Of a stretch of 64,000 nucleotides of DNA, positions 1-8,861 are shown piece by piece. The DNA is taken from NCBI GenBank assembly GCA_905182565.1, contig CAJJCB010000015.1, forward strand, positions 62,001 to 126,000, in the 5' to 3' direction. This stretch comes from Acidimicrobiaceae bacterium (lineage in GTDB: Bacteria > Actinomycetota > Acidimicrobiia > Acidimicrobiales > Poriferisodalaceae). The translations under genes and the position numbers were made by a program. The notes under the pieces were generated by a model. That model was not told where the DNA came from, ran no database searches, and saw nothing but the letters and a program-made list of their open reading frames with translations. How positions within the stretch are numbered: position 1 is the first letter of the stretch; the number at the start of each line of letters is the position of its first letter.

Positions 1-165
1 ACTGTTCGCGGATTTGCGTTGTATCTAGGGATAGCGACGCTTATTGACATTGCAGTGTCCTACTTCTTTATGCGACCTCTGGTAGTAGTGATTGCGCGTA
101 AGCTAGTCGGAGAAAAACCAAAACGAATAGGCATGTCTCATATCGATGCTGAGGTGACCCAGTGA
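1..165 (+). CDS. secD: SecD, C-terminal end (partial)
   Basis: The frame is open from the left edge to a TGA at 163-165 and encodes 54 residues. It contains the last membrane segment (about residues 6-30, FALYLGIATLIDIAVSYFF) and a basic cytoplasmic tail, as in the C-terminus of the SecD export subunit. SecD and SecF form the RND-type proton-motive-force-driven accessory complex of the SecYEG translocon in the inner membrane. The stop codon overlaps the GTG start of secF by four bases (GTGA), so the two are translationally coupled. The call rests on this short tail plus the secF neighbour. The rest of the gene lies outside the window. Confidence 0.85.
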   Translation, partial: TVRGFALYLGIATLIDIAVSYFFMRPLVVVIARKLVGEKPKRIGMSHIDAEVTQ

Positions 166-1217
166 TTAAAATACTTCGATCGATGTACCGAGGCGATAAC
201 AAGTGGGACTTTATGTCTGCTTGCCGACGCGTCGCCATTGGGTCAGCAGCGGTAGTTCTTGTTTGCCTGATAGCTATTCTAGCCAGAGGGCTCAATCTCG
301 GAATTGAGTTCGAAGGTGGTTCCGTTTGGGAGATTCCCGCCAAGGCCTCTGTTGAACTAGAAACAATTGAAAATGCTGCTTTAAATGCCGGCCTTACAGA
401 CTCTCGCGTTCAAAAAATAACCGGAGGCGAAGATATCTTTAGAGTACGAGCAGGGTCGACATCAATAGAGAAAGAAAATTCTATTGTTTCTACTTTGGCC
501 ACAGCTGCTTCAGTAGATGCAGAGTCGATCAGCACGCGAGCAGTTAGCGCTTCCTTCGGTGATCAAGTGGCCGGTAAAGCCCGCAGGGCCTTAGCAGTAT
601 TCCTTGTTTTGATATCTTTGTACCTGACACTTCGATTCGAATGGAGAATGGCTTTGGGAGCTCTTGTAGCTCTGTTTCATGACCTCGCAATCACGGTTGG
701 TGTATATGCCATATTCCAAATTGAAGTCACTCCAGCAACCGTTGTCGCCTTCTTGACGATTATGGGTTACTCGCTGTACGACACAATCGTTGTGTTCGAC
801 CGCGCTAGTGAAAATAAAAAATCGCTGTCGGCGAAAAGTCGGATTACATACCGAAACTTGGCGAACGTCTCATTGAACCAAGTAATAATGCGATCGATAA
901 ACACCACTATTACTTCGGTTCTACCGGTTGTCTCACTTCTAGTTGTTGGCTCTTTAATCATGGGTGCTACAAGCCTTCAAGAGTTTGCTATTGCCTTGCT
1001 TGTAGGACTTGTAGCCGGAGCTTATAGCTCTTTGTTCGTGGCGATGCCTATTGTGACTGTGCTCAAAGAAAGAGAGCCGCACTGGGTGGCGATGCAAGAA
1101 GCTGCCGATATTCGAGGAACAGAGGACACTTCCAGCGAAGCAGCTGCATTGTTAGCAGCTGGTCAATACAAACGGAACGTGTCACCGCGCCCTCGCAAGA
1201 TCGGTAAAAAACGCTAA
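162..1217 (+). CDS. secF: Protein translocase subunit SecF
   Basis: 351 residues, GTG start overlapping secD. SecF pairs with SecD to pull preproteins through SecYEG using the proton gradient. The sequence shows an N-terminal membrane helix (about residues 24-43), a periplasmic segment with the family-typical GIEFEGGSVWEI near residue 47, and then a block of five membrane helices from about residue 145. The block contains the signature MGYSLYDTIVVFDRASENKK (about 201-220), which corresponds to the conserved GYSxxDTIVVFDRxREN motif. The C-terminal tail is basic and cytoplasmic. Length is normal for actinobacterial SecF. The gene sits upstream of rsh, a conserved order in Actinobacteria. Confidence 0.96.
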   Translation: MIKILRSMYRGDNKWDFMSACRRVAIGSAAVVLVCLIAILARGLNLGIEFEGGSVWEIPAKASVELETIENAALNAGLTDSRVQKITGGEDIFRVRAGSTSIEKENSIVSTLATAASVDAESISTRAVSASFGDQVAGKARRALAVFLVLISLYLTLRFEWRMALGALVALFHDLAITVGVYAIFQIEVTPATVVAFLTIMGYSLYDTIVVFDRASENKKSLSAKSRITYRNLANVSLNQVIMRSINTTITSVLPVVSLLVVGSLIMGATSLQEFAIALLVGLVAGAYSSLFVAMPIVTVLKEREPHWVAMQEAADIRGTEDTSSEAAALLAAGQYKRNVSPRPRKIGKKR

Positions 1218-1343
1218 ATAGTCAATCAAGTTATGAGTCAGTAATCCAGTTGCAGATGACCTATACGAGCTCTTTGTTAGCTATAGAAATAAAAGCGGAT
1301 CTGGTCCCGAAGACGGCTCCTCAAGAAAACTAATTTTTCGCGT

Positions 1344-1415
1344 CCGAAGGAATAGATACCCACAAGAGAAGATTTGTGATCCACTATGACTCATACCTAT
1401 TTCTTATTCCTTCGG
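1344..1415 (+). promoter_or_regulatory. Inverted repeat in the rsh leader
   Basis: The 220-base gap between secF and rsh contains two perfect 11-base arms, CCGAAGGAATA at 1344-1354 and TATTCCTTCGG at 1405-1415, about 50 bases apart. The second arm lies just upstream of the rsh ribosome-binding site. The RNA could fold into a large stem-loop, or the arms could be a two-site operator. No T-run follows, so it is not a simple terminator. Function is not established. Confidence 0.45.
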
Positions 1416-1437
1416 CCTAAGTGGAAAGGAGGTAACG

Positions 1438-3663
1438 ATGGCGGCTGTTTCGAGAGTACTTCCATGGCGACGCGCATCTGCACCTGTTCACACTGAGATC
1501 CAAGGAGTGGTTGATCGCTATAAAGCCAGATGGCCTCGCTACCCAACAGATCTGATTAACGATGCCTATGGAACCGCACTATTAGCCCATCAAGGTCAAC
1601 GAAGAAAATCAGGCGAAAGTTACATCATTCACCCAGTCGCGGTGGCGTCGGTAGTCGCTGAAATGGGGCTTGATGACGTGTCGATAGCCGCGGCGCTGCT
1701 TCACGACGCAGTCGAAGACACAGGAATTGAACTAATTGAAATACGGAATAAGTTCGGCGCGGACGTAGCAGCAATAGTCGATGGGGTAACCAAACTTGAT
1801 CGAGTCAGTTTCGCTACGAAAGAGGCGCAACAGGCAGCGACGCTGAGAAAAATGCTTTTGGCAATGGCACGCGATATGCGGGTCCTGTTAATAAAACTTG
1901 CAGACAGATTGCATAACATGCGAACGATAGGAGCGTTAGAAATATCTAAACAAGAACAGATAGCAAGAGAAACGTTGGATATATACGCTCCGTTAGCTCA
2001 CCGACTTGGAATGCAAGAAGTGAGAACCGAGCTAGAGGACCTTGCTTTCGCTGCGTTGTACCCAAAAAGATATGCTGAAATTGACCGTCTCTTGGCTGAA
2101 CGGACCGTGGAACAAGACAGATACGTCGACAAACTATTAATAGAAATTCGTAGTCGACTAGAAAAAACGTCTGTAAAGGGCACAGTCACGGGTCGCGAGA
2201 AACACCATTGGGGTGTCTACGAAAAGATGGTGGTGAACGGCCGTTCCTTTGATGAAATTTTTGATTTAGTTGGAATCAGAGTAATCGTCCCGACTGTGCG
2301 AGAGGCCTACGCTGCTTTAGGCACTATTCATGCTACTTGGAGGCCTGTCGCCGGTCGTTTCAAAGACTACATAGCGATGCCTAAGTTCAACTTTTACCAG
2401 TCCCTGCACACCACCGTCGTCGGGCCTGCAGGAACTGCAGTTGAATTACAAATAAGAACAATTGAGATGCACCATCGAGCCGAACATGGTGTTGCCGCTC
2501 ATTGGCGTTACAAGGATTTAACGGATTCTAACTCAGAAGATATGCCTTGGCTAACAAATATCGTTAACTGGCAAAATGAGACTGATGATCCAGAAGAGTT
2601 CATGGAGACTCTTAAAGTTGATCTTGAGCAAGACGAAGTATACGTATTTACGCCTGAGGGTGATGTCGTGACCCTTGCCACTCGTGCTACCCCTATCGAT
2701 TTCGCTTATGCTATTCACACTGATATTGGCGACGCTACAATTGGGGCAAAAATCGATGGCAGACTAGTTCCTTTGGATCGGGAATTACGCTCCGGTGACA
2801 CGGTAGAAATTTTTACTTCCAAAATTGAAAACCCCCACCCGTCCCGAGACTGGCTGAATATAGCTACGACGCCCAAAGCGCAGAATCGAATCAGACAATG
2901 GTTCGCTAGGTCCGAGCGCGAAGAAATAGTTGAACTTGGACGTGACCTTGTTACCGATGCATTGAGGGCAGAAGGTCTCACAGCTCAGCCTCTCATTGAC
3001 AGTGAAGAACTCCGCCAAGTTGGCCAAGACTTTGGCCGTAACGAACTTGAACTTCTTTTCGAGTCGGTAGCCAAGGAAGATCTGCAGGCTGAGATTATAG
3101 CTAAAAAACTAGTTGCTCACCTAAGAGGCGACAGCGCAGATCAAAAATTACCTGCTCAACCAGCGCAACACCGTGGGACCCGAAGGCGTCGAACGACAGG
3201 AGTTCACGTAGAAGGATCAGACGATTCTCTAGTGCGTCTTGCTGGCTGCTGCAACCCGGTTCCTGGAGATGAGATACTCGGATTCGCTACTCGCGGTCGA
3301 GGCATCTCGATTCACAGAGATGATTGCAGCAATGCTACGGAACTTGTAGATGCGTCTGGCGCGCGTCAGATGGAAGCCGTTTGGGACAATGCATTTAGTG
3401 GGCAATTTATTGTTTCAATCGAAATTCGCGCTCTTGACCGTGACCACCTTTTAGTTGATGTCGTAAGAGTAATTTCTGAACACTATGTGAGTATTGCTAG
3501 CGCAACTACGTTTACTGGCGATGACCAAGTCTCGGTTATGCAATTCGAAATTGAGATAGGAGACCCAATACTCCTTGACCAGTTACTAGCAGCAGTCAGA
3601 GAAATAGCTGGAGTATTTGATGCGTATCGGATTCTTTCCAGTGCTTCACGAAGGTCTTCGTGA
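1438..3663 (+). CDS. rsh: Bifunctional (p)ppGpp synthetase/hydrolase (Rel/Rsh)
   Basis: 741 residues, the usual length of the single long RSH enzyme of Actinobacteria. It makes and degrades the stringent-response alarmone (p)ppGpp. Domains in order: an HD hydrolase with metal ligands visible as H51, H65, H89-D90 (ALLHDAVEDT) and the LADRLHNMRT helix near 154-163; a synthetase domain with DLVGIRVIV near 276-284 and KDYIAMPKFNFYQSLHTTV at about 309-327; a TGS domain (about 400-460); the conserved-cysteine/zinc-finger region with AGCCNPVPGD; and a C-terminal ACT domain. Both catalytic halves look intact, so both activities are expected. A strong Shine-Dalgarno (AAAGGAGG at 1424-1431) precedes the ATG. 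An 11-base inverted repeat lies in the leader. Confidence 0.97.
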   Translation: MAAVSRVLPWRRASAPVHTEIQGVVDRYKARWPRYPTDLINDAYGTALLAHQGQRRKSGESYIIHPVAVASVVAEMGLDDVSIAAALLHDAVEDTGIELIEIRNKFGADVAAIVDGVTKLDRVSFATKEAQQAATLRKMLLAMARDMRVLLIKLADRLHNMRTIGALEISKQEQIARETLDIYAPLAHRLGMQEVRTELEDLAFAALYPKRYAEIDRLLAERTVEQDRYVDKLLIEIRSRLEKTSVKGTVTGREKHHWGVYEKMVVNGRSFDEIFDLVGIRVIVPTVREAYAALGTIHATWRPVAGRFKDYIAMPKFNFYQSLHTTVVGPAGTAVELQIRTIEMHHRAEHGVAAHWRYKDLTDSNSEDMPWLTNIVNWQNETDDPEEFMETLKVDLEQDEVYVFTPEGDVVTLATRATPIDFAYAIHTDIGDATIGAKIDGRLVPLDRELRSGDTVEIFTSKIENPHPSRDWLNIATTPKAQNRIRQWFARSEREEIVELGRDLVTDALRAEGLTAQPLIDSEELRQVGQDFGRNELELLFESVAKEDLQAEIIAKKLVAHLRGDSADQKLPAQPAQHRGTRRRRTTGVHVEGSDDSLVRLAGCCNPVPGDEILGFATRGRGISIHRDDCSNATELVDASGARQMEAVWDNAFSGQFIVSIEIRALDRDHLLVDVVRVISEHYVSIASATTFTGDDQVSVMQFEIEIGDPILLDQLLAAVREIAGVFDAYRILSSASRRSS

Positions 3664-3789
3664 AAGCTATGCCAGAAAATGCAGAAATAAATATCTGACG
3701 GTCAGCTGTCGCGGAGATAGGCCCTCAACCGCCTAACATGGACTAGTCAGCGGTCCACCTTCTTTCATCCGGGTACAGAGTATTCTTGC

Positions 3790-5067
3790 ATGTCCACAAA
3801 GCCCAATAGCTTCCAAACACCAATCGGCACGAGCGATTTATTGCCGCTTGGCTCAGCTCGTTGGCAGGCCACTTTGCAATTGTTTGATGAGGTGTCTACT
3901 CGTTCTGGTTTCGGTTACCTCAGCACCCCAATCTTTGAAGACATTGGTGTCTTCTCGCGAGTTGGAGAAGGTACCGATGTGGTCCGAAAAGAGATGTACG
4001 AATTTTTAGACAAAAGTGATCGTCGATTAGCTTTACGTCCAGAAGGCACGGCTGCGGTATGTAGAGCTTTTGTTCAGCACCATCCAGTCACGCCCTGGAA
4101 AGTTTACTATCACGGTCCTTTCTTTCGATACGAAGCACCTCAGGCAGGTCGTTATAGACAGTTTCACCAACTCGGAATTGAAACTCTTGGGTCCGATGAC
4201 CCGGACGCAGACGTCGAGGTAATGGCTCTGGCCTGGGAAATGTTTCAAAAAATGGGGCTAAAGCAGGTCGAACTTTCATTAAATTCGATGGGTGATGGCG
4301 ACACTAGGCTGCAATACGCTGAGGCACTGACGGAGTATTTGAATCAGCACAGAGATGCTATCGATGAAGAAGATCGAGAAAAAATTTCTGACCACCCAAT
4401 GCGCGTTTTGGATTCAAAGCGAAGAGCTACGAGAAAAGTTACTGACGAAGCCCCAAAGATAAGCGACTTCTTAAGTGCGAGCGCGATAGCTCATTTCGAT
4501 CGAGTGCAAGATGGATTGACAGCACTAGACATTCCTTACAAAGTCGAGCCTCGTTTAGTACGAGGACTTGACTACTACACCCACACAACTTTCGAATTTC
4601 AAAGCAAAGCACTTTCAGCAGCTCAGAATACGATCTGTGGTGGAGGGCGCTATAACGGACTAGTCGAAGAGCTAGGTGGTCCCGTTACCCCCGGAATCGG
4701 ATTTGGCATGGGTATAGAAAGACTATTACTAGCCTGTGACGCTGAAGAAGTTTTTCCTGCTCCGAAATCGAGCCTTGATGTTTGGGTAATTGATGTGGCA
4801 GGAGGCTCCCATGCTCGAGATATAACCTATGAGCTACGAAGTCACGGCATCAACGCGGATCGCTCTTTCGATAGTCGGTCGATGCGGAGCCAGATGCGCA
4901 GTGCAAATAGATCTGGAGCTCCTATAGCTTTGATCATTGGTGAAGACGAAGTAGCCGCTGGCAACGTTGCGCTTAGATCTATGTTGGATAATGGCGTAGA
5001 GCAAATTTTGATACCCCGTGACCAAATCGCTGTTGAGGTACTTCGTTCCCTCGGCAGTCGGTCCTAA
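3790..5067 (+). CDS. hisS: Histidyl-tRNA synthetase
   Basis: 425 residues, class II synthetase charging tRNA-His. Motif 2 is visible at about 111-130 (FFRYEAPQAGRYRQFHQLG). The histidine-binding HisA motif is LVRGLDYYTHTTFEF and is followed by GGGRYNGLVEELGG. Motif 3 is GIGFGMGIERLLL. The C-terminal anticodon-binding domain follows from about residue 330. Length matches the bacterial family. The ATG was chosen because the protein then starts with the normal short lead into the first helix; no strong ribosome-binding site is seen. The hisS-aspS pair after rsh is a common actinobacterial order. Confidence 0.97.
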   Translation: MSTKPNSFQTPIGTSDLLPLGSARWQATLQLFDEVSTRSGFGYLSTPIFEDIGVFSRVGEGTDVVRKEMYEFLDKSDRRLALRPEGTAAVCRAFVQHHPVTPWKVYYHGPFFRYEAPQAGRYRQFHQLGIETLGSDDPDADVEVMALAWEMFQKMGLKQVELSLNSMGDGDTRLQYAEALTEYLNQHRDAIDEEDREKISDHPMRVLDSKRRATRKVTDEAPKISDFLSASAIAHFDRVQDGLTALDIPYKVEPRLVRGLDYYTHTTFEFQSKALSAAQNTICGGGRYNGLVEELGGPVTPGIGFGMGIERLLLACDAEEVFPAPKSSLDVWVIDVAGGSHARDITYELRSHGINADRSFDSRSMRSQMRSANRSGAPIALIIGEDEVAAGNVALRSMLDNGVEQILIPRDQIAVEVLRSLGSRS

Positions 5068-5099
5068 TAGTAGAGCCTAACTAGCTTTCGGAGCCCTTA

Positions 5100-6842
5100 A
5101 TGACTATGAGAACTGATTACTGCGGTCGACTTTCCAGTGAGGATATTGGTCGTACTGTCACTGTTTGCGGCTGGGTCGCGAAGAGACGCGAGCACGGAGA
5201 ATTTTTGGCGTTTGTTGATTTACGTGACCATACAGGTTTGATCCAGTGTGTCGTAGATCACGCACACGAGATAAGAAGTGAATACGTCCTTGCTGTTACC
5301 GGAGTTGTTCGCCCTAGACCTGACGACACAATTAACGCGGACTTGGCCACAGGTGAGATTGAGATCGGTGACGCTAGCGTCAAAATTTTGTCGCAATCAG
5401 ATCCAGTGCCATTCCAGATCGACCGAGCTGGAGAAGTTGACGAAACACTTCGAATGAGACACCGTTATCTTGATCTCCGTACTCAACGGATGCAAACTAA
5501 TCTGCGGAGGCGAGCCGTAGTAAACGGCGCCATTAGGCGCTCAATGGAGTCTCAAGAGTTCCTGGAAGTTGAAACTCCAATGTTGATTGCCTCTACCCCA
5601 GAAGGGGCAAGAGATTTCGTTGTGCCCAGTAGATTGCATGCCGGCACCTTCTACGCCCTTCCGCAAAGCCCTCAGCTGTTTAAGCAACTGTGCATGGTAG
5701 GTGGAATCGATCGGTACTACCAAATAGCAAGATGTATGCGCGATGAGGATTTGCGTGCGGACAGACAATTCGAATTTAGTCAACTAGATATGGAGATGAG
5801 TTTCGCCGATGGTGATGATGTTCGGGAAATAGTTTCGGTAGCGATAGCTGACGCAACTGAAGTTGTTACCGGTGAACGGCCAGGGCTAATTCCATCTATG
5901 ACCTGGTTGGATGCAATGAACAACTATGGCTCAGATAAACCTGACATTCGTTTTGGCATGCAGCTAACAGAACTCTCCGAAGTATTTGCACAAACTGATT
6001 TCAATGCTTTTAAAGCACCTTCCGTGAAGGGCATTCGATTGCCCGGCGGCGGTGATACAACCAGAAATCGTTTAGACCAACTCACTGATCGGGCAAAAGG
6101 CTGGGGAGCTAAAGGTCTCGTATGGATCAAAGTAGGAGCTAACGGAGAAGTTAATTCTCCGGTTGCGAAATTTATGAGCGAAACTGAAATCGCTGGAGTG
6201 CTAAAAGCGCTGGATGCCGAAGAGGGAGATATCTGTTTCATTGTCGCCGACAAATGGCGCCGAACTGTCCATGTGCTCGGTCTGCTTCGATTAGAACTCG
6301 GCCGTCCTCCGGTGAATGAAGGCGGATACAACTTTTTGTGGGTCACTGATTTCCCATTGTTCGAGTCAATTAACGAAGACGGTTCGCCAGTGCCGGCGCA
6401 CCATCCGTTTACGATGCCACATGAAGAAGATATTTCACTCTTGAACGCAAAACATGATGACCCGGAAAAACTTTTGGAGATTCGATCGCAGGCTTATGAT
6501 CTGGTTTTGAACGGTTGGGAACTCGGTTCAGGAAGCGTTCGTATTCATAAACGTGAATTGCAGCAGCAAATATTTGAACTCTTAGGAATAAACGAAGAGG
6601 AGGCACAGGCTAAGTTCGGTTTCTTGATGAACGCATTCCGATATGGTGCACCGCCTCACGCTGGCTTTGCATTTGGTATAGACAGGCTGACGGCTCTGCT
6701 ATCAGGCGAAGAGAACATTCGAGAAGTTATCGCCTTCCCTAAAAGCCAATCTGGTTCTGACCCATTGACCGAAGCGCCGACAGAAATTGACCCTGCGCAG
6801 CTCAAAGAACTTGGTTTGCGTCTACTACCTCCGGTTACGTGA
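5100..6842 (+). CDS. aspS: Aspartyl-tRNA synthetase, probably non-discriminating
   Basis: 580 residues, bacterial-type class II AspRS. An N-terminal OB-fold anticodon domain (about 1-105) is followed by motif 2 in the YYQIARCMRDEDLRADRQFE region, an inserted GAD domain (about 290-410), HHPFTMP, and motif 3 AFGIDRLTALL near the end. The OB-fold reads KRREHGEFLAFVDLRD. A histidine at this position (RDHG-type rather than the RDLG of E. coli) and a glycine in TGVVRPRP are the residues associated with non-discriminating AspRS in the literature on Pseudomonas. If so, the enzyme would also charge tRNA-Asn and depend on GatCAB, which is not in this window. That last point is inference. Confidence 0.96.
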   Translation: MTMRTDYCGRLSSEDIGRTVTVCGWVAKRREHGEFLAFVDLRDHTGLIQCVVDHAHEIRSEYVLAVTGVVRPRPDDTINADLATGEIEIGDASVKILSQSDPVPFQIDRAGEVDETLRMRHRYLDLRTQRMQTNLRRRAVVNGAIRRSMESQEFLEVETPMLIASTPEGARDFVVPSRLHAGTFYALPQSPQLFKQLCMVGGIDRYYQIARCMRDEDLRADRQFEFSQLDMEMSFADGDDVREIVSVAIADATEVVTGERPGLIPSMTWLDAMNNYGSDKPDIRFGMQLTELSEVFAQTDFNAFKAPSVKGIRLPGGGDTTRNRLDQLTDRAKGWGAKGLVWIKVGANGEVNSPVAKFMSETEIAGVLKALDAEEGDICFIVADKWRRTVHVLGLLRLELGRPPVNEGGYNFLWVTDFPLFESINEDGSPVPAHHPFTMPHEEDISLLNAKHDDPEKLLEIRSQAYDLVLNGWELGSGSVRIHKRELQQQIFELLGINEEEAQAKFGFLMNAFRYGAPPHAGFAFGIDRLTALLSGEENIREVIAFPKSQSGSDPLTEAPTEIDPAQLKELGLRLLPPVT

Positions 6843-6877
6843 CCCAAAAAGGTCGTCGCACCTACTAAGTTCGTGGT

Positions 6878-8182
6878 GTGGAAGATCTGTTTAGTGCTGC
6901 TGCATCGGAAAAACTACGGCTAAGCGCTCCTCTCGCTGCGAGGTTGCGCCCGCAGTCGTTGAAGGAGATAGTAGGCCAAGAGCATCTCCTTAGTGAGTCC
7001 GCGCCGCTAAAGGCCCTCATCGAAGCAGACAAGCTGACCTCGGTCATCCTTTGGGGACCCCCAGGGTGCGGTAAAACTAGTTTGGCGAGACTTATAGCGC
7101 GTCACACGGCAAAAGATTTCGTGACGCTGTCAGCGGTGTCAGCCTCTGTAAAAGATGTGCGATCAATTATTGAAACTGCAGGTAGAAGGCTTGGTGAACA
7201 CGGAATTGGAACAATTCTCTTTCTAGATGAAGTCCACAGGTTTAACAAAAGCCAACAGGATGCGCTGCTTCCATCAGTCGAGGATGGCTTACTGGTTCTA
7301 ATCGGTGCAACAACTGAAAACCCATATTTTGAAGTGAACGCGCCTTTGCTTTCCCGATCAAATTTGTTTCGTATGAACCCTCTTAGTGGAACGGCTGTTT
7401 CGAAGTTGTTGCACAAAGCAGTCGAAGCCGAGGGTTCTCAAGCTAACGAAGACGCGATCGAACATCTGGCCGAGCGAGCAGGTGGCGACGCCCGAAGAGC
7501 CCTGACTGCGCTGGAAGTAGCTCTCGTCCTAGCAGCGCAAAACAATGAGACCGTTAGTCTGAGACACGCAGAACTGGCATTAGATGAAAGAGCTCATCGG
7601 TATGGCAGTGACGAGCATTACGACGTTATTTCTGCGTTCATTAAGTCCATTAGAGGTTCGGATGTAGATGCAGGACTCTATTGGCTCGCTCGTATGTTAG
7701 AGGCTGGTGAAGACGCAAAGTACATTGCTCGGCGTCTAGTAATTCTTGCATCTGAAGACATTGGTATGGCCGACCCTCAGTCATTGCTGATCGCCGACGC
7801 AGCAGCTAGAGCAGTGGATTTCGTGGGATTGCCAGAGGCGCAACTTAGTCTCGCTCAAGCAGTAATTCATCTGGCTACTGCACCTAAATCATGCACTACT
7901 AAGACGGCGTTGCATCTAGCTATTTCTGATGTTCGTAATGGTAAAGGACGAGAAGTTCCAATCCACTTACGCGATGGAACTTACGCAGGCGCAAAAGGGT
8001 TAGGACACGGAGAGGGATACGTCTATCCCCATAATGATCCAAAGGGGTGGGTCGAACAGCGGCATTTACCGGTTGAAATGACTGGCACTATTTATTATCA
8101 GCCGACAAACCATGGATTTGAAGCAAAAATTAGTGAACGGATGGCGGAATTGAGCCCAGATGAGGAGATGCCAGACCTATGA
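6878..8182 (+). CDS. rarA: Replication-associated AAA+ ATPase RarA (MgsA)
   Basis: 434 residues, GTG start. RarA is a clamp-loader-like AAA+ ATPase acting at stalled replication forks. Visible motifs: Walker A GPPGCGKTS at about 60-68, Walker B ILFLDEVHRF near 113-122, sensor 1 GATTENPYF, the C-terminal tetramerisation domain containing ASEDIGMADP, and the ending typical of the family (YVYPHNDPKGWVEQ and YYQPTNHG). Its stop overlaps the next ATG by four bases (ATGA), so it is coupled with the DUF948-like gene. The order rarA, small membrane proteins, alaS is conserved in Actinobacteria. Confidence 0.96.
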   Translation: MEDLFSAAASEKLRLSAPLAARLRPQSLKEIVGQEHLLSESAPLKALIEADKLTSVILWGPPGCGKTSLARLIARHTAKDFVTLSAVSASVKDVRSIIETAGRRLGEHGIGTILFLDEVHRFNKSQQDALLPSVEDGLLVLIGATTENPYFEVNAPLLSRSNLFRMNPLSGTAVSKLLHKAVEAEGSQANEDAIEHLAERAGGDARRALTALEVALVLAAQNNETVSLRHAELALDERAHRYGSDEHYDVISAFIKSIRGSDVDAGLYWLARMLEAGEDAKYIARRLVILASEDIGMADPQSLLIADAAARAVDFVGLPEAQLSLAQAVIHLATAPKSCTTKTALHLAISDVRNGKGREVPIHLRDGTYAGAKGLGHGEGYVYPHNDPKGWVEQRHLPVEMTGTIYYQPTNHGFEAKISERMAELSPDEEMPDL

Positions 8183-8529
8183 GCACCGGTGATCTTGTGG
8201 CTGTCGTAGTTACTATTACAGCCATTTTTGGTATGGCTATTTTGCTAATAGTACTGAATCGGCTGATTGTCGTTTTGAGAGACTTGAGAGCTGCTGCTGA
8301 TCGATTGACCAAAGAGGCATGGCCTGTGGTTAATGATCTTCGCTCGACTGTAGACCTAGCTGATAGAGAACTTGAGAGACTAAGCGATGTAATAGGAAGC
8401 GCTGAGATTGTTTCAAAAAATTTATTTTCTGTCGGTCGAAAGATTTCTAAATCAGCTGCGCTGCCTTTCATAAAGGCTAAATCGCTCCTAGCGGGATTTC
8501 GATCGGCACTATCACGTCTCACTAATTGA
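8179..8529 (+). CDS. DUF948-like single-pass membrane protein
   Basis: 116 residues. One N-terminal membrane helix (about 6-28, VVVTITAIFGMAILLIVLNRL) is followed by a long charged helical stretch with heptad-like spacing and a short basic tail. This architecture and the position between rarA and alaS match the actinobacterial DUF948 family. The molecular function of that family is not known; it is probably a membrane-anchored coiled-coil protein facing the cytoplasm. The start overlaps the rarA stop (ATGA). Function should be treated as unknown. Confidence 0.75.
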   Translation: MSTGDLVAVVVTITAIFGMAILLIVLNRLIVVLRDLRAAADRLTKEAWPVVNDLRSTVDLADRELERLSDVIGSAEIVSKNLFSVGRKISKSAALPFIKAKSLLAGFRSALSRLTN

Positions 8530-8564
8530 ACTAGTATTTCGCCTCGATTCGCTATGATTATGAG

Positions 8565-8798
8565 GTGCTTAAACGTTTGCGATGGATGCTCCTTGGGTCT
8601 TTATTCGGCGCTGGTGGTTCCGTGTGGCTCAAAAACCGTTACCGACACCTAGCTAATAGGTATGCCCCCGTGCGTGGCACTGCCACTGTCGCCGGAGCCG
8701 CTCGACGAGTCTCTCGAGACCTAAGAGATGCTTGGTCAGACGGTAGAAAGGAAATGAAAAGCACCGAAACTAGGCTAAAAGATTCAAGATTCAATTAA
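8565..8798 (+). CDS. Small basic membrane-associated protein upstream of alaS
   Basis: 77 residues, GTG start. A short hydrophobic glycine-rich segment near residues 8-22 (MLLGSLFGAGGSVWL) is followed by a strongly basic helical region. It occupies the slot where other Actinobacteria have a small uncharacterised protein between the DUF948 gene and alaS (DUF6167-like position). I cannot assign a function. Coding potential is supported by conserved context and by the tight packing of neighbours rather than by a recognised domain. Confidence 0.6.
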   Translation: MLKRLRWMLLGSLFGAGGSVWLKNRYRHLANRYAPVRGTATVAGAARRVSRDLRDAWSDGRKEMKSTETRLKDSRFN

Positions 8799-8822
8799 AT
8801 AGTGCAGACTTCGGTCAGATAA

Positions 8823-8849
8823 TAGCGGCGAGGGCTAGACCCATCGCTA
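8823..8849 (+). promoter_or_regulatory. Hairpin in the alaS leader
   Basis: Arms TAGCG (8823-8827) and CGCTA (8845-8849) enclose a second short stem GGG/CCC, ending 12 bases before the alaS ATG. It could influence alaS translation. It is short and may be incidental. Confidence 0.25.
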
Positions 8850-8861
8850 CGCTCTTCTTAC

